DNA from: Parvibaculaceae bacterium
GTDB lineage: Bacteria; Pseudomonadota; Alphaproteobacteria; Parvibaculales; Parvibaculaceae
Length of the DNA: 64,000 bases
NCBI GenBank assembly: GCA_029209985.1
Contig: JARGNZ010000004.1
Location: forward strand, 1-64,000
Direction: 5' to 3'
Position numbers and translations under genes: made by a program
Notes under the pieces: model-generated
The model's input: the letters and a program-made list of their open reading frames with translations, nothing else
Told to the model about the DNA's origin: nothing
Database searches by the model: none
In this document: positions 43,103-51,733 of the stretch, piece by piece
Numbering within the stretch: position 1 is the first letter of the stretch
Layout: the number at the start of each line of letters is the position of its first letter

Positions 43103-44185
43103 ATGGAATTTGCATTATCTGAAGAACAAAAAATGCTGCAAGACAGCGTTGGCCGCTTTCTGGAAACAGCCTGCCCGCTCGATGTTGTGCGTGCGGTAGC
43201 TGAAAAGGGCGCGCTTCAATCTGATGACGTATGGCGGGGTCTGGTTGACCTTGGGGTGCCGGGCATGATGTTGCCGGAAACCTATGGAGGCATGGCCTTC
43301 GGTGTGTTGGAAGCGGCTTTAGTGAGTGAAATGATGGGACGCCATGTTGCTGCTGTGCCTTTCATCGGTGCTTGTGTGATGGGGCCTTTGGCGATTGCAC
43401 GCGGGGGTTCTGACGCGTTGAAAGAAGCGTGGCTCCCAAAAATTGCGGCGGGTGATGTGCGTGTTGGTGTCGCCTTTTCTGAGCACACTGGTGCGCGCGA
43501 AGATGCTGGCATCAAGGTTGAAGGCGGACGTTTGTCAGGTCGTAGTCTCTTTGTCATTGATGGCGGCGGCGCTGATATTTTTGTGGTTGCGGATACGCAA
43601 GGGGGCTTGCACCTGATTGAGGCTGAAGCGGAAGGTGTGGAACGCATTGCGCTTACATCTATTGACCGTACCCGTTCTTTGAGCGAGCTGCGTTTGACAA
43701 ATGTTGCGTCGCAGCCGCTTGATGGTGGCAAGGACGTGTTGGCGTCTTTGATTGATGCAGGCCGTATTCTTTACGCTGCTGACACCTTGGGGGCTGGTTG
43801 GGCGATGATTGATCAGGCGGTGGCTTATGCAAAAGAGCGTAAGCAATTCAACCGTGTCATTGGGTCGTTTCAATCTGTGAAGCATCTGTGTGCTGAGATG
43901 GCGGCCGAGCTTGAGCCTTGTCGTTCATTGGTATGGTATGCGGCGCATAGCCAAGATGCTTTACCAGAAGATGCCCGCCTTACAGCCGGACATGCCAAAT
44001 CGCACCTTTCTGAGGTGGGGCGGTTTGTGGCCCGCACAGCGACAGAAGTGCATGGGGGGATGGGATTTACCGACCTTCTTGGGTTGCACTATTGGTTCAA
44101 GCGGATCGGCGTGAACCGTCAGCTTTTGGGCAGTCCAGAGCGCGTGCGCCAAGAGCTTGCGCGTTTGCAAGGCTGGGCCGCATAG
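43103..44185 (+). CDS. Acyl-CoA dehydrogenase, second of pair
   Basis: This 360-residue protein has the ACAD fold, with DLGVPGMMLPETYGGM early, RKQFNRVIGSFQSVKHLCAEM (the conserved RxQFxxxIxxFQ region) and EVHGGMGFTDLLGLHYWFKR at the end. No Glu is seen at the standard base position. The two adjacent genes probably form one heteromeric enzyme. Its start lies nine bases after the first gene. The acyl substrate is unknown. Confidence 0.9.
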   Translation: MEFALSEEQKMLQDSVGRFLETACPLDVVRAVAEKGALQSDDVWRGLVDLGVPGMMLPETYGGMAFGVLEAALVSEMMGRHVAAVPFIGACVMGPLAIARGGSDALKEAWLPKIAAGDVRVGVAFSEHTGAREDAGIKVEGGRLSGRSLFVIDGGGADIFVVADTQGGLHLIEAEAEGVERIALTSIDRTRSLSELRLTNVASQPLDGGKDVLASLIDAGRILYAADTLGAGWAMIDQAVAYAKERKQFNRVIGSFQSVKHLCAEMAAELEPCRSLVWYAAHSQDALPEDARLTAGHAKSHLSEVGRFVARTATEVHGGMGFTDLLGLHYWFKRIGVNRQLLGSPERVRQELARLQGWAA

Positions 44186-44201
44186 ACTTAATGTCGATGA
44201 T

Positions 44202-44240
44202 TGAATGGTGGGGCCTCTGTTGTGTGGGCCTTACCATTCA
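44202..44240. other. Long hairpin at the ACAD/DUF481 convergence
   Basis: TGAATGGTGGGGCC pairs with GGCCTTACCATTCA over 14 bases (two G-U), spanning the DUF481 stop codon. There is no U-tract on either strand, so it is not a typical intrinsic terminator. It may slow RNA polymerase or protect both 3' ends. Confidence 0.55.
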
Positions 44241-45163
44241 TACCCAAGTTTGAGTGAATAAACGACGTCTTCTTCCGTTGTGCCGATGGCGGGAGCATTG
44301 TTCCAATCAACGTCAACTTCTCCGGTGGCGACAAGGCCTGCATATAGGGGAACGCGTAGTCCCGTTTCGCTTTCCACGATAAAGGCATCTGTTTGGTCAA
44401 GAGGGACCACCAGTCTGTGGTTATGGAACAGGGCAAAGGTACCTTCCCAAATGGATTGCTCATAATTAAGAGACCAGTTCGCTGCGGGGGCGCTGGTGTT
44501 CTCGTCCGATGCATAATCATGATACAGCCAAGATGGGCCAAAGTTTATATCGAGGGTCTGTTCATCTGTTTCAAATATCTGATACCCGAACCCTGCTCCT
44601 AAGTTGCTTCGTAGGTTGAGGTTGGCAATTTCGTCTTGTTTGAAAGCGGCTCGGGAGTAGTAGAACCATTTTGGGGCAAAGAAATAATCATGCTCGCCGG
44701 CCAGAGACCGGTTGTCGATGGTGACCTCGCCATCTTCTTCCCAATAATAATCTACATGGAATTTCGCACGATGTTTTTTCCAACGTGCGGTTGCTTCAGC
44801 ATCTGCGAACAGGGCTTTGGTTTCGCTGTTGCCGCTGGTCATATCGCCGCCAACATTTGCGATACCTGTCCACCGGGCATTCCATAGGCCGGGTTTTTCT
44901 GGTTCATCAGTGGGGACGTCGATCTCGGCCAATTCAGGTGATGGATCTATATCTGTGGGCGTGCTTGGCAGGGCAACAACTTTGGAGGCCGGGAGAGTGA
45001 GTGTACCAAAGTCGGTCTTAAACTCTATACTTTCGGCGGTCTGGGATATGATCTCACCAGTGAGGCGGTCCCCATTGCTTAATTGGATCGTTTCGGCGTG
45101 CGCAGTGAGAGGTGCTGCCAGAATGAGAGTGGCGGAGAGGATGGATCGGGAGGTTTTCATCAT
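44231..45163 (-). CDS. DUF481 (YdiY-type) outer-membrane barrel protein
   Basis: This 310-residue protein has a cleavable signal peptide (MMKTSRSILSATLILAAPLTAHA), a small domain with ETIQLSNGDRLTGEIISQ (an SH3-like repeat), and a C-terminal DUF481 barrel ending in KLGYEW, an aromatic terminus typical of outer-membrane proteins. Members are salt- or stress-induced porin-like proteins of unknown substrate. ATG 45163 or 45160 is the start (MM); an open frame further upstream was not used. Confidence 0.86.
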   Translation of the reverse strand: MMKTSRSILSATLILAAPLTAHAETIQLSNGDRLTGEIISQTAESIEFKTDFGTLTLPASKVVALPSTPTDIDPSPELAEIDVPTDEPEKPGLWNARWTGIANVGGDMTSGNSETKALFADAEATARWKKHRAKFHVDYYWEEDGEVTIDNRSLAGEHDYFFAPKWFYYSRAAFKQDEIANLNLRSNLGAGFGYQIFETDEQTLDINFGPSWLYHDYASDENTSAPAANWSLNYEQSIWEGTFALFHNHRLVVPLDQTDAFIVESETGLRVPLYAGLVATGEVDVDWNNAPAIGTTEEDVVYSLKLGYEW

Positions 45164-45411
45164 CTTGGGTCCTACTGTACGCGATAAATTAACGGCGACC
45201 TGTCGGGTTTCCACGCATGCGCGCACATGGACGCTCACGACAGCGTGGGAGGTGACATGGATGGTATCTCTGTAGTCCCCGAAAAAGCCTATGGCTCTTT
45301 GGAAAGTGAATAGCAAAGCTTGTTTCTGGGGGCAATGGGCGTTGGGTGAGATAGTTAACCCTTGATGCGTAGGGGCCGTTCTGCTTCAATCGCTGAACTC
45401 AATAATATGGA

Positions 45412-45425
45412 TGTACTTAAGTACA
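45412..45425 (+). promoter_or_regulatory. Perfect 14-bp palindrome before the alcohol dehydrogenase gene
   Basis: TGTACTTAAGTACA is a perfect palindrome 20 bases before the start codon at 45446. A palindrome of this length is expected rarely by chance, and its location fits a repressor operator or an activator site. No regulator gene is adjacent. Confidence 0.55.
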
Positions 45426-45445
45426 CTTAGGTCAGGGAGAACAAA

Positions 45446-46531
45446 ATGAAAGCGGCTGTATTTCGCGATGGTGATTTGGTGGTTGATCAGGTTCCAGAAC
45501 CAACGGTAAGCGAGGGCCAAGTGTTGGTGAAGACATTGGCGTGTGGGATCTGTGGGTCAGATTTGCATGCTTTCCATCACGGGGAACGCATGGTCAGCAT
45601 GACCAAGCGTGTGGCCCCGCAAGCGCCTGTTATGGACCTCAAACGTGATGTGGTTTTTGGCCATGAATTTTGTGCTGAGGTTTTGGAACATGGGCCGGGT
45701 ACTGAGAAGAAATTTGCTGTTGGGACCCGTGTTTGCTCAATGCCGATTTCCGTGACTGAAACAGGGTTGAATACGTTAGGGTATTCCAATTCAGCAGCTG
45801 GGGGCTTTGCTGAGCGCATGGCGTTGAATGAAATGTTGATGTTGGAAGTGCCTAATGGGCTTGCCACAGATCATGCGACTTTGACGGAGCCTATGGCCGT
45901 TGGGTGGCACGCGGTCGAAAAGGCTTCTTTGCAAGAGGACGACCTTCCTTTGGTGATTGGGTGTGGGCCTGTTGGGCTGGCTGTGATCGCAGGGCTGAAG
46001 ATCAAAGGTGTTGGGCCAATTATCGCGGCAGATTTTTCACCGGCACGTCGGGAACTGGCTGCGAAAATGGGGGCGGATATTGTTATTGATCCCGCCAAGA
46101 CATCCCCATATGCAACGTGGCTTGATGAGGCAACCCCTGAAGGGTTTGACCCTAATAGCCTTATGACCATGCTGGGTATGGGGCCTAAGCTGCGCCCCGG
46201 CGTTATTTTTGAATGTGTTGGTGTGCCCGGCATTGTGCAGCAAATGCTCGAAGGGGCGCCGAAGGATGCGCGCATTGTGGTTGTGGGTGTGTGCATGGAA
46301 ACGGATACGTTCGAGCCATACTTTGCGATTATGAAACAGCTCAATTTGCACTTTGTGTTGGGATATACGCCTGAGGAATTTGCTCAAACGCTGCATCACC
46401 TTGGGGAGGGGATGATTGATGTCGCTCCTATGGTCACTGGTAAAGTGCCAGTGGAAGGGGTGAAGGAAGCCTTTGAAGCATTGGCGAACCCAGAGGTGCA
46501 TGCCAAGATTTTGGTGGAGCCGTGGAAATAA
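45446..46531 (+). CDS. Zinc-type alcohol dehydrogenase (MDR superfamily)
   Basis: This 361-residue oxidoreductase has the MDR fold: LACGICGSDLHAFHHG with the catalytic-zinc Cys and nearby His, GHEFCAEV, and the cofactor fold LVIGCGPVGLAVIAGL. The four-cysteine structural-zinc lobe (CxxCxxCx7C) is not seen. Members reduce or oxidise alcohols, aldehydes or related compounds. It is preceded by a 14-bp palindrome and ends at a terminator, so it is a single-gene unit. A role in oxidising alcohol made by the P450 is possible but not shown. Confidence 0.87.
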   Translation: MKAAVFRDGDLVVDQVPEPTVSEGQVLVKTLACGICGSDLHAFHHGERMVSMTKRVAPQAPVMDLKRDVVFGHEFCAEVLEHGPGTEKKFAVGTRVCSMPISVTETGLNTLGYSNSAAGGFAERMALNEMLMLEVPNGLATDHATLTEPMAVGWHAVEKASLQEDDLPLVIGCGPVGLAVIAGLKIKGVGPIIAADFSPARRELAAKMGADIVIDPAKTSPYATWLDEATPEGFDPNSLMTMLGMGPKLRPGVIFECVGVPGIVQQMLEGAPKDARIVVVGVCMETDTFEPYFAIMKQLNLHFVLGYTPEEFAQTLHHLGEGMIDVAPMVTGKVPVEGVKEAFEALANPEVHAKILVEPWK

Positions 46532-46572
46532 ATTATTTTTGACGACTGCATGATTCAATGTGACTGAGTGGG

Positions 46573-46616
46573 TAGGGCAAGACGCGTCTTTAATGACCGT
46601 GTTTTGCCCTATTTTC
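46573..46616 (+). terminator. Intrinsic terminator after the alcohol dehydrogenase
   Basis: TAGGGCAAGAC pairs with GTTTTGCCCTA (one G-U) around a 17-nt loop, followed by TTTTC. Confidence 0.65.
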
Positions 46617-46742
46617 ATTTGGTTTAATGCGGGAGAAGTTTAGACAGGAGTTTCTCAAGGTTTTCCTTGGTTTTGCCTCAATTATTTCCCATATTAAGAT
46701 AACAATTTTCGACACCGCCTCATGGGCACAAAGGAGTTTAGT

Positions 46743-47723
46743 ATGTCGGCAGGTACAATCGTTGTCTTAGCCTTGGTGCTCTTGGCAGTATTTTTCTTGA
46801 TCAAAGCCGTTGTAACGGTCCCTCAGGGGGCTAATTACACTGTGGCGCGTTTTGGCAAATATACGAAAACGCTTAAACCGGGGCTTGCGATCATTACGCC
46901 TTTTATCGAGAGCATCGATAATAAGGTCAGCATGAAAGAACGTGTGCTGGATGTGCCAAGCCAAGAGGTTATCACCAGTGATAATGCGATGGTGACCGCA
47001 GACGGGGTTGTCTTTTTCCAAGTGCTTGATGCGGCTTTGTCGAGTTACGAAGTGAACGATCTTGAATATGCTATTCTCAATCTCACCATGACTAACACGC
47101 GGACCGTTATGGGCTCCATGTCTTTGGATGAGTTGCTGTCTAAGCGGGATGACATCAATAAAAAGTTGTTGGTGGTTGTTGACGAAGCCACACGTCCTTG
47201 GGGTGTGAAAGTGACGCGTATTGAGATTAAAGATATTAATCCTCCCCAAGACCTTGTCCAAGCGATGGGCCGTCAAATGAAGGCAGAACGCGACAAGCGG
47301 GCATCTATTCTTGAGGCGGAAGGTGAGCGTCAGTCTGCTATTTTGTCTGCTGAAGGTGAAAAGCAGGCGGCTGTTTTGCAGGCTGAAGGGCGGCGTGAAG
47401 CGGCCTTTAAGGATGCTGAAGCACGTGAGCGTGAAGCGGCGGCGGAAGCCGAAGCCACGCGCCTTGTGTCGGTAGCTATTGCTACAGGGGATGTGCAGGC
47501 GATCAATTATTTCGTGGCCGATAAATATGTTGCAGCACTTAAAGACGTTGCCTCTGCGCCTAATTCAAAATTGATTTTGATGCCGCTTGAAGCGTCGAGT
47601 GTTATTGGTGCTTTGGGTGGGATCAGTGAGATCGCACGCGATGCGTTCGGTGCTAAAGGTGGGGAGAGCGATGATGGCTCTTCTAACCGTGGGTCCGTAC
47701 CACGTACCAGTCAAAGGGGTTAA
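46743..47723 (+). CDS. SPFH-domain membrane protein (QmcA/stomatin type)
   Basis: This 326-residue protein has one N-terminal membrane helix, an SPFH domain (VPQGANYTVARFGKYTKTLKPGL through VTRIEIKDINPPQDL) and a long coiled coil rich in Ala/Glu with EAEGERQSAILSAEGEKQ. It assembles into large rings at the inner membrane and influences proteolysis and membrane order. ATG 46743 has AAGGAG before it. Its partner NfeD-like gene starts two bases after the stop. Confidence 0.93.
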   Translation: MSAGTIVVLALVLLAVFFLIKAVVTVPQGANYTVARFGKYTKTLKPGLAIITPFIESIDNKVSMKERVLDVPSQEVITSDNAMVTADGVVFFQVLDAALSSYEVNDLEYAILNLTMTNTRTVMGSMSLDELLSKRDDINKKLLVVVDEATRPWGVKVTRIEIKDINPPQDLVQAMGRQMKAERDKRASILEAEGERQSAILSAEGEKQAAVLQAEGRREAAFKDAEAREREAAAEAEATRLVSVAIATGDVQAINYFVADKYVAALKDVASAPNSKLILMPLEASSVIGALGGISEIARDAFGAKGGESDDGSSNRGSVPRTSQRG

Positions 47724-47725
47724 AC

Positions 47726-48178
47726 ATGGACGGCTTGATTTCTGATTTGGGTGATTGGCTCTGGTGGGTTGTGGCGATTGTTTTGGCCACGTTGGAGTTG
47801 ATTGTTCCTGGGATATTTCTCATCTGGTTTGCTGGGGCGGCCGCTCTGGTTGGCGTGATAGATATTATCTTCGGCCCCCCCTTGGTGTGGGAACTTGCCA
47901 TCTTTGCGGTGCTGTCGGTGCTGTGTGCTTATTTTGCGCGCAAGATGATTGCGCAGACCTCTGAGGAAACGGACCACCCTACGTTGAATGAGCGCGGTGC
48001 GAGCTTGGTGGGGCGGTTGTTATTGTTGGATGAGGCCATCAGCCATGGGCGCGGCAAGGTGAGTGTGGATGATTCCAGTTGGGTTGCTGAGGGACCTGAT
48101 GCGGAGGCGGGCCAACAGGTGCGTGTGGTGTCTGTAACAGGCACTATTTTGCATGTTGAGTTAGTCGCAAAATCTTAG
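47726..48178 (+). CDS. NfeD-family membrane protein
   Basis: This 150-residue protein has three or four hydrophobic segments (WLWWVVAIVLATLELIVPGIFLIWFAG and following) and a C-terminal OB-fold soluble part (ASLVGRLLLLDEAISHGRGKVSVDDSSW). Short NfeD proteins of this type pair with SPFH proteins. Both genes form a two-gene operon that ends at a hairpin shared with the convergent chemoreceptor gene. Confidence 0.92.
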   Translation: MDGLISDLGDWLWWVVAIVLATLELIVPGIFLIWFAGAAALVGVIDIIFGPPLVWELAIFAVLSVLCAYFARKMIAQTSEETDHPTLNERGASLVGRLLLLDEAISHGRGKVSVDDSSWVAEGPDAEAGQQVRVVSVTGTILHVELVAKS

Positions 48179-48198
48179 CCTTCTCATTGATGCAATAT

Positions 48199-48234
48199 AA
48201 AGGCCCTGACTGTCACCAGCCAGGGCCTTTTGTC
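48199..48234. terminator. Bidirectional terminator between nfeD and the chemoreceptor
   Basis: AAAGGCCCTG pairs exactly with CAGGGCCTTT around a 12-base loop. T-runs lie on both sides, so it can stop transcription from both strands. Confidence 0.85.
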
Positions 48235-48252
48235 TTTGCACAGTCTTGTAAG

Positions 48253-49710
48253 TTAAGCCGTGCGTACTTTTTGCACAAAGCTGACCAATTCATCTCCCAA
48301 TTGCGAGGTTTGAATGCTCAGCTCTTCTGCCGTTTGCGTGAGAACGGTGGCCGCATTTCCTGTGTCTTGGGCGCCGCTCCGCACTGTCGCGATTGTCTGC
48401 GTCACCATGGCGGTGCCTTTTGCGGCAAGTTCAGTATTGCGCGTAATTTCGGCTGTAGCTGCACTCTGCTCTTCTACAGCAGATGCAATGGCTGAACTGA
48501 CTTGGCTCATGGTGGAGATACGTTCACGGATGGACCCAATGGAGGTCACTGCTTCTCCCGTCGCGGCTTGGATGGACGAAATTTGTGCCGTGATTTCATC
48601 AGTTGCTTTGGCCGTTTGGCTGGCAAGGTTTTTCACCTCAGAGGCCACGACCGCAAACCCTTTGCCCGCATCGCCCGCCCGTGCCGCCTCGATGGTGGCA
48701 TTAAGAGCGAGTAGGTTGGTTTGTTCGGCAATGTCAGTGATGAGGCCAATAATCTCACCAATCTTATTGGCGGTTGTGGCCAGCTCTTGCACATTGGCGT
48801 CCGTCGTTTCTGCCTCTGTTACAGCGGCAGCAGACACTTGTGCTGATTGGCTCACTTGCTCAGCAATTTCCTGAATCGATCCAGACATTTGCTGGGCCGC
48901 AGAGGCGACGGTGCTTACGTTCGCTGCTGCTTGCTCAGCCCCATTGGCCACTTCTTCCGTTTGCTGGTGAGAGTGGCTGGCTGTTTCAGCCATGGCCCCA
49001 ACGCTTTGGGTCATATCGGTAACTTTGGCGGCGACTTCGGATACCATAGAGCCAACGCGTGTCTCAAAGTCATCAGCCAATTCTAACATCGCCGCGCGGC
49101 GTTCTTTGGCTGCGTCTTCTTTGATGGAGTCTTGCGTATTGGCCAATCCTTCAGCCGCTTTTAAGGCTTCTTCGGCGCGTTTTGTTTCATGGGCGGCGCT
49201 TTCAAGTGCACTGGTGAGTTGGCGACATGCAAAAACAAGTACGCCAGTCTCAACCACAACAACAGTTGCGTGCACAACGACCCGCACCAAATCAGCCCCA
49301 CCTGGCCAGATGGAGGTGGGTAGGGCGAAGTTGAGCGCAACGTGGTGCACCGCTGCCGTTGCTGCGGCAACGACAATTGTGCGCCAATCAACGAAGGCCA
49401 TGAGCATGGCCAGTGCTGCCATGAAATATAGATGCATGTCGAGTTGTAGTGCATTGCCTTTAAGGACGTGCACCAGCAAGCCGATCATCGCCATAAAGGA
49501 AACGGCGTAGGCATACCGTGTGTTCTGGCCAATTTTTTGTTTCCACCACAGGGCGGTGGTGATGCTGGCAAAGGCACATGCGATACCTGTGGGCACGAGC
49601 CAAGCATTGCCGGTAAACAGGGCAATGGCCGCGATCGCAGGTACGTGTGCCCAAAGATAGGGTAAGAGGTATTTCATGGCCGTTTGGCGAATGTCGTTGG
49701 TCGAGTTCAT
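48253..49710 (-). CDS. Methyl-accepting chemoreceptor with membrane-embedded sensor
   Basis: This 485-residue protein has five or six hydrophobic segments in the first 170 residues instead of two helices around a periplasmic domain, so the signal is probably sensed within the membrane. The signalling domain is standard: [20 protein letters not shown], then the hairpin tip region with [24 protein letters not shown]. No HAMP domain is obvious. There are no che genes nearby, so it is an orphan receptor. ATG 49710 fits the family start. Confidence 0.87.
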   Translation of the reverse strand: MNSTNDIRQTAMKYLLPYLWAHVPAIAAIALFTGNAWLVPTGIACAFASITTALWWKQKIGQNTRYAYAVSFMAMIGLLVHVLKGNALQLDMHLYFMAALAMLMAFVDWRTIVVAAATAAVHHVALNFALPTSIWPGGADLVRVVVHATVVVVETGVLVFACRQLTSALESAAHETKRAEEALKAAEGLANTQDSIKEDAAKERRAAMLELADDFETRVGSMVSEVAAKVTDMTQSVGAMAETASHSHQQTEEVANGAEQAAANVSTVASAAQQMSGSIQEIAEQVSQSAQVSAAAVTEAETTDANVQELATTANKIGEIIGLITDIAEQTNLLALNATIEAARAGDAGKGFAVVASEVKNLASQTAKATDEITAQISSIQAATGEAVTSIGSIRERISTMSQVSSAIASAVEEQSAATAEITRNTELAAKGTAMVTQTIATVRSGAQDTGNAATVLTQTAEELSIQTSQLGDELVSFVQKVRTA

Positions 49711-49738
49711 GTTGCTATCCCGCTCTTGGCTTGACGCT

Positions 49739-50104
49739 CTAAATTTCTTTTGCAAAGGGGTTTGTGCCTTTGCGATTGTCTATACAAGTTGTGGAGCCTT
49801 GGGCTGACAGCACTAGGACCACGCCTGCCTCTCTCAAATTTGACCATGACCATCCCTGGTCAAACTTTGTGATCAAAATATTGTCGAAGGCACCTGTATC
49901 GATTACGTAACCACCCGCATCTGAAATCCGTGTTGCAGCTGTCTCAAAAGATGTGCCGAAAGGGAAAATGGCCACTAAGTCCGATGTTTCGGAAGACGGA
50001 AAAGCCTCTAATCCCAGGAAGGTCAGAAAAGCGGCGCACACCATTGAAATCGGTGTCCAAAGCGTCCCATCGTTCGTTGTTTTCATTTTCTGCGATTTTG
50101 CCAT
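49739..50104 (-). CDS. Small membrane-anchored protein of unknown function
   Basis: This 121-residue protein has one N-terminal hydrophobic helix ([18 protein letters not shown]) and a short exported part with [32 protein letters not shown], a pattern of small strands and glycine turns, and a late Cys (TTCIDN). Short anchored proteins with similar spacing occur in other alphaproteobacteria, but I cannot name a family. ATG 50104 was chosen over 50152, which would add a second hydrophobic start. Its stop lies 28 bases from the chemoreceptor start. Confidence 0.6.
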   Translation of the reverse strand: MAKSQKMKTTNDGTLWTPISMVCAAFLTFLGLEAFPSSETSDLVAIFPFGTSFETAATRISDAGGYVIDTGAFDNILITKFDQGWSWSNLREAGVVLVLSAQGSTTCIDNRKGTNPFAKEI

Positions 50105-50210
50105 CGCAAACACCCATTTGAGATAACTGATTTGAATTATCAGCGATCTCAATATAGCTAGGAAGTGCTAACATTTGGTTTGGATTTGAATTTAATCTGG
50201 GTAGGGAGCG

Positions 50211-51674
50211 TTAGAGATAGGGCGCAAAGAGTGCGACGCTGGCATCCCGCAGTCGCTCTAGGGTTGAGCGGCTCCTTAATTGCTCTAGTGAAACGGGTGA
50301 GGCACTTGCTAACCGATCATTAATGCGATGGTTGATTTCTTGAGCCAACTCCTCGCCGTAACACTCCAAATTGAATTCAAAGTTGAGCCGGAGCGACCTT
50401 GTATCCCAATTTGCGGACCCAATGAAGGACCACATGCCATCCACGGTCATAAGCTTTGTGTGGTCGAAGGGACCGGTTGAATACCAGATACGACACCCCG
50501 ATTTAATCAGGTCCGGCATTTGCGGTGTCATTGCCCACTGCATATAGGGCAGATTGTTTTTCTGCGGCAGGATAATGTCGATTTCTACGCCGCGCATGGC
50601 GCATAGGGACAGGGCGGCAGATAAGGTTGTGTCGGGCAGAAAATAGGGAGACACAATTTGGACCTTTTGGCGCGCGGTTGATAGGGCGGCGAGGAGGGTC
50701 CAGCGAATGGGATTGCGTTCCATGTCTGGCCCCGCTGGGACGCCACGGACCATAAGGCCGCCTGCTGTTTCCAACTTGGGAAACCACAAGGGGCCGGTGA
50801 GCACTTCATCGGTGGTAAAGTGCCACTCGTGGGCAAAGGTGCCCATCAGGTGGCGCAATACAGGGCCGCTTACCTTAAAATGATGATCCCGGATTGGATG
50901 CTCATTGTTTGGGGTCAGGAGGTTGCCTTCTGAAATGTTCATGCTTCCGGTAAAACCAGTTTTACCGTCGATGACTAAAATTTTGTGGTGGTTGCGCAGG
51001 TTGAGATACGGCATTCGCCACGGCATGAAGGAATGGAGAAACCGTGCGCAGGGGACGCCGAGTTTCATCAGCAAGCTATAGGCTGAGGGAAACGAATAAT
51101 GCGACCCCACGCCATCGATCAGAACGCGCACTTCTACGCCCCTTTGATGGGCCTTGTAGAGCGCATCGATGAATTGTTTGCCTGCGCTGTCATTGTTGAA
51201 AATATAGGTGGACAGAGCAACGGAGTGTTGGGCGTCTTCAATGGATTTGCACATTGCGGGGAATGCTTGGTCGCCATTGTCGTAAATGTCGACTTGATTG
51301 CCCTCAACGTAGGCGACCGGAGAGATTTGGCGGCCCATGATTGACATCTGCGTGAGCTGCCGGGTGGCTTCTGGTGAACGCGTTGTGAGGGCAGATACAC
51401 CAGCAGGAGGCAAAGAAAGGTCCCCTGTTTCATGCCCCCCTGCACGCAAGACTTCCGCGCGGCGTTGAATGCGATTGATGCCAAATAAGAGATAGACAAT
51501 CCATCCCACAATTGGCACGAGGACAATCACCCCGACCCATGCGGATGCAGCTTTTGCATCTTGCTTGGTCAAGATGGCATGTCCAACAGCTGAAACTTGA
51601 GCCACTAGAGAGATGAGGCCGACGACAACAGGCCAAAACTCAGTCGCTATTTCTGGGCCTAATTCCGGGGTCAT
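50211..51674 (-). CDS. cls: Cardiolipin synthase, PLD family
   Basis: This 487-residue membrane enzyme joins two phosphatidylglycerols into cardiolipin. Two N-terminal hydrophobic segments lead into two phospholipase-D HKD motifs: NHHKILVIDGKTGFTGSMN and DHTKLMTVDGMWSFIGSANWD. Length and order fit bacterial Cls (ClsA type). It stands alone, with no clear operon partner. Confidence 0.93.
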   Translation of the reverse strand: MTPELGPEIATEFWPVVVGLISLVAQVSAVGHAILTKQDAKAASAWVGVIVLVPIVGWIVYLLFGINRIQRRAEVLRAGGHETGDLSLPPAGVSALTTRSPEATRQLTQMSIMGRQISPVAYVEGNQVDIYDNGDQAFPAMCKSIEDAQHSVALSTYIFNNDSAGKQFIDALYKAHQRGVEVRVLIDGVGSHYSFPSAYSLLMKLGVPCARFLHSFMPWRMPYLNLRNHHKILVIDGKTGFTGSMNISEGNLLTPNNEHPIRDHHFKVSGPVLRHLMGTFAHEWHFTTDEVLTGPLWFPKLETAGGLMVRGVPAGPDMERNPIRWTLLAALSTARQKVQIVSPYFLPDTTLSAALSLCAMRGVEIDIILPQKNNLPYMQWAMTPQMPDLIKSGCRIWYSTGPFDHTKLMTVDGMWSFIGSANWDTRSLRLNFEFNLECYGEELAQEINHRINDRLASASPVSLEQLRSRSTLERLRDASVALFAPYL

Positions 51675-51733
51675 AGTAGCCTTTAACTTAGATGCACCTT
51701 AGAAGTCGTGAGTATAGGGAGGGGAGGTCGGAT

